A DNA stretch of 64,000 bases, taken from Metridium senile. Lineage: Eukaryota; Cnidaria; Anthozoa; Actiniaria; Metridiidae. Position 1 is the stretch's first letter. The number at the start of each line of letters is the position of its first letter. The position numbers and the translations under genes are program-made. The stretch is from assembly GCA_949775045.1 (NCBI GenBank), contig OX459105.1:4374556-4438555 (forward strand), read 5' to 3'. Shown here piece by piece: positions 60,965 to 64,000 of the stretch. The notes under the pieces are model-generated. The model saw only the letters and a list, made by a program, of their open reading frames with translations. It did no database searches and was not told where the DNA came from.

Positions 60965-61700
60965 TCATCAGTTTGTATTGGGGTTCCTGTGTTGCCAAAA
61001 GGAATCCTATATTGCCTGGTGCTAGGAATCCCCGGGATATTGGGCTTCCTGTGTACCTACAATATGTTCAATCATTTGAATACATTCGACTAATAAAAAG
61101 TGATTGTTTTGCTTTGTTCTTTAATTTTGGATACTACAATTTATATATTCGCTATAAATTTTGACTAGAGTACAAACACTAAAAGTGTGCAATACTTTGT
61201 ACTATTTACCACTAAATAGTGTTGATTAAACAATAGAGAACAAAAGAATTTGCATAATTTAGCAGTATTTAGTGGTATTTATGTTGCACACTTTTAGTGT
61301 TTGTACTCTACTGACTAATTATTATTATTTGAAAATATGTTGAGAATTGCTAGCCTGCGATGATGTCGGTCTGCGGACTATCGGGTTAGGATAAAAACAC
61401 GAGTGACGTCATTGTGTTGGGGTTCTTTCTGGTCGTTTCATTGTGTTTTCTCTCTACAAAATAGAGAAAAATATGACCAAAATACATCTAAAATCTTAAA
61501 CTGAATATAAAAAAGGTAAGAGTATATCGTATTTATCTCTGGTAAGTGTCTTTTTATACCAAACATAAATTTCATTTCTTAGAATATCGAGATTGAGAAA
61601 CTTTTATATTTGTTGAAGTTTCGAGCAAGAAAACTGCTGGAGTCGATCTTCTCGATCGTGACAGATTAATCTTCACTCATTCTTGGTCAATTTGGTTGAA
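60965..61700 (+). promoter_or_regulatory. Promoter and untranslated exon of 62.1-kb gene
   Basis: Inverted homologue of 49147-49820. Elements in order: TTGGGGTTCCTGTGTTGCC, TTGGGCTTCCTGTGTAC, the TTTGGATACTAC block, a MITE insertion (61166-61311) absent from the other copy, GGATAAAAACAC (TATA-like), a full CRE palindrome TGACGTCA (61404-61411), then an untranslated exon ending AAAAAG at 61515 with donor GTAAGA. Confidence 0.65.
61166..61311. mobile_element. MITE with TAGAGTACAAACAC ends
   Basis: TAGAGTACAAACACTAAAAG at the left and its complement at 61291-61311; the interior has ACCACTAAATA / AGTATTTAGTGGT complements. Splits the conserved promoter block. Confidence 0.8.
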
Positions 61701-62099
61701 TATCAGAGATTGAACTTTAATTCAATGTTATCTCTTAGCAGTTTAAGCCTTTGTTTCATAGTTTAATCAGGTTTAATGGTTTAATCTTTGGCACTATTTC
61801 GTTTCATTTTCGTTTCAATATTTTGTAATTCTTGGAACTGCATGAGAAATTAATTATTTAGGTAGGTTGATTATTCTCTAAGCATTCTACAACACAATTC
61901 AATCGATTGTGTCTTAAATAAATCGAGTGAGCATATTTAAAATTGCTCCATGCCATAATTCATTTAGTTACATGTTTCAAACTGATAAACCAATATGAAC
62001 ACACACACACATACATCACAATTATTGATGAAAATGTATGCATTATAAATATCTAGCAAATTATTAAAATAAATCTCTCTTTTCTATGCTAATATAGTC

Positions 62100-62690
62100 A
62101 TGGAATTAGTCCTCCCTCTTCCCTCACCTCGTGATAAAGATCTTTTGATATTCATTATCCATGGTTTGAAAGGACAAGGTGTTCAAAGGGAGAGGATAAA
62201 CATTGACAAAAGAAAAAATGAAGCTCAGATATATGGTGGATCTGAAGCAGAAATTGCTGCATGCAAAGATCAAGTAAATTGTTTAATTGTAAGTATAATG
62301 ATAGTATTGTTAACTTAATTTTAAACCTATAATATATTTAATTCAAGCAAAACTGAGCATATGATATATATGGAGGACTAGAATGTGATTCTTGGTACAG
62401 AGAGTAGAATGAGTCGAATTTTCTTGGTTATAGTTAATTCTGGTAGCAATTTTAGATTTTTGGCACCCTTAGTGGTACCATGGAAGTCACAGTTTTTGAT
62501 CAACGCTTTTTAGATCCTTTGTGTGCTTTATTTTTTCAATAGTACATATATAAATTAAAGTTAACATTTAATGCAATATATTATATATTATATCAAGAGT
62601 GTCGTTGATAACTGATTTAGCATTTATTTATTTGTTTTTCTTGTTCAACAGCAGGAATATCTAAGATGTAACAATCAAAATAATATCAAG
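62100..62690 (+). CDS. 5' coding exons, gene of unknown family (KH-like)
   Basis: Exon 62098-62288 starts two bases after an acceptor with ATG at 62100 and reads MELVLPLPSPRDKDLLIFII. It continues GVQRERINIDKRKNEAQIYG, then SEAEIAACKDQVNCLI. Donor GTAAGT at 62289 leads, in phase 0, to exon 62652-62690 (QEYLRCNNQNNIK, donor GTATTG; a CAGCAG acceptor may add or skip one residue). The strand-then-helix pattern INIDKRKNEAQIYG plus EAEIAACKDQV resembles the end of a KH RNA-binding domain, but this is weak. Later exons lie beyond 62.7 kb, probably past the window. Confidence 0.65.
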
Positions 62691-63257
62691 GTATTGTACT
62701 GTTGATTATTGTGCTGTTAGAAGCATGTGTTAATTAAAATGTGTAAAACAAATTAAAACTTCCAGTTACTGCCATATTGTGTTTTGTTTTCATGCTCTAA
62801 TTAACCTAAAAAACTGGGAGATTTCATGGTTTAACTAGGGGGGATAAAGTTAAAATTCTGGAGACACCCAGTGACAAAATCACTTTAGCAGTGCTGGAAT
62901 TCAGCTACTTAATCCCTCCACATCCCTTGGCAATGTTGAGGAAGGAGTCATTGTTTGGTGCTTATGTGGTTGACCTATCAATGCGCTATTACTTCACACC
63001 AACTTGGGGGGGGGGGGGGGGGGGGGGGAGGGTGGTAAATTTAATAATATACTTAAAATGAATACAGTTGTCACTGTGGGATAAAATAGTAATATCGCGC
63101 CAACTACTTTTGAACTAGATTGTATAGCTATAGATATACTTTAATATAGAATCCTGTGTCAGGCTAAGCCGGGAGAGTTGTCATGTAATATATAATGTCA
63201 CTCTGCACAATCACTGGACAATATAAATGAATAGTGCTTTATTTTAGAAATATCAAA

Positions 63258-63365
<108 letters not shown>

Positions 63366-63934
63366 AATAATAATGTAATAATTAAAGTAATTTATTAAAA
63401 TATTTATAGCACAATATTATCCAACACTCTCTGAAGGTGCTTTACAATAAAAACAGTAAAACAATTTTTGAATAATTATGTAATGCAATGCAATGCTGCC
63501 AATGCATTGTAATGTTAGTAATGTTGTGCTTATATAGTGCATTTCATCTTGCAATGGTAAGGAAATTAGTAGTTAGTATATGTATTAGTATTAGCCAGTA
63601 GTCAATGAGAGTGGTCATGGCCAGTGTTTGTTACGTGCCTAGTACAGGTAATCTTCGACCTCCCTCCAATGCAGGTTAGTCAGTGTAGTATAGTAATCTT
63701 TAATAAAGTTAAGTCAACATTTTTATGGTGTTACAAATTTCATTGTATTACCTATCGCTTATATCAAACACAGACGCAGCCTATACTAGTTTACTAGCAA
63801 GTTTCCATTTAGTATATGGAGAGGTGGGACCTCCAATTAATTGGCCTTCTGCATGCAAATCCGATACTCTAGCTACCATTGAATTGAGCCAAAACGAAAT
63901 GTGGATATATTTTTTGTCAGACTTCAATCTCAGC

Positions 63935-63938
63935 TAAC

Positions 63939-63987
<49 letters not shown>

Positions 63988-63990
63988 GAT
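63935..63990 (+). repeat. (CTGT)n microsatellite
   Basis: About 13 perfect units at the window end. Confidence 0.97.
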
Positions 63991-64000
63991 ATTGTTTGTC

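Overview
The window is intron-rich, AT-rich animal nuclear DNA full of transposon debris and simple repeats. Nothing in it is bacterial or organellar. The gene content (a Hook cargo adaptor and a ZNFX1-type helicase split into about 30 small exons) and the repeat types (CR1/L2-like and Dong/R4-like LINE fragments, many hairpin MITEs, tRNA-type SINEs) fit an early-branching metazoan. My best guess is a cnidarian, probably anthozoan. That is inference; no marker fixes the species.

Layout. 1-9.4 kb: the 3' end of a HOOK gene (+ strand, five exons). Its last intron (5.9 kb) holds two oppositely oriented arrays of a ~52-bp satellite, and between them a nested antisense gene with a U1/matrin-type C2H2 zinc finger. 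9.4-17.4 kb: MITEs, a CR1/L2-like LINE tail, a decayed LINE-like relic with a 2A-like remnant, and two or three unassigned exon-like ORFs. 17.4-19.4 kb: a small coiled-coil gene whose first exon needs one extra base to read through and whose stop codon lies in an inserted MITE. 20.0-20.6 kb: a Mutator-like element with 78-bp perfect TIRs, a 9-bp target duplication and a captured RecQ-helicase start (Pack-MULE-like).

22.8-49.4 kb (- strand): the main gene, a ZNFX1-like SF1 helicase of about 1845 residues. I traced 29 coding exons with consistent GT/AG sites and phases, except at one junction. It carries all core helicase motifs. Where vertebrate ZNFX1 has NFX1 zinc fingers, it ends in an exon with a RHIM-like amyloid motif (core MQVG, then DNNTM) and a low-complexity tail. 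Its introns hold a Dong/R4-like LINE inserted in a (TAA)n tract, a 73-bp minisatellite, a 380-bp polypurine tract, a 1.5-kb foldback and several MITEs.

50.5-51.4 kb: the last exons of another minus-strand gene of unknown family. 52-61 kb: no clear genes; nested TIR elements, a duplicated block carrying a repeated CACAYAGCGTRY motif, and a ~105-bp tandem repeat. 61-62.7 kb: the start of a divergent plus-strand gene. Its promoter and untranslated first exon are an inverted copy of those of the helicase gene, but its first coding exon is unrelated, with a KH-like segment. The likely system of interest is a putative nucleic-acid-sensing helicase fused to a RHIM-type signalling motif, beside a gene that shares its promoter. 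The functional reading is inference from domain content.
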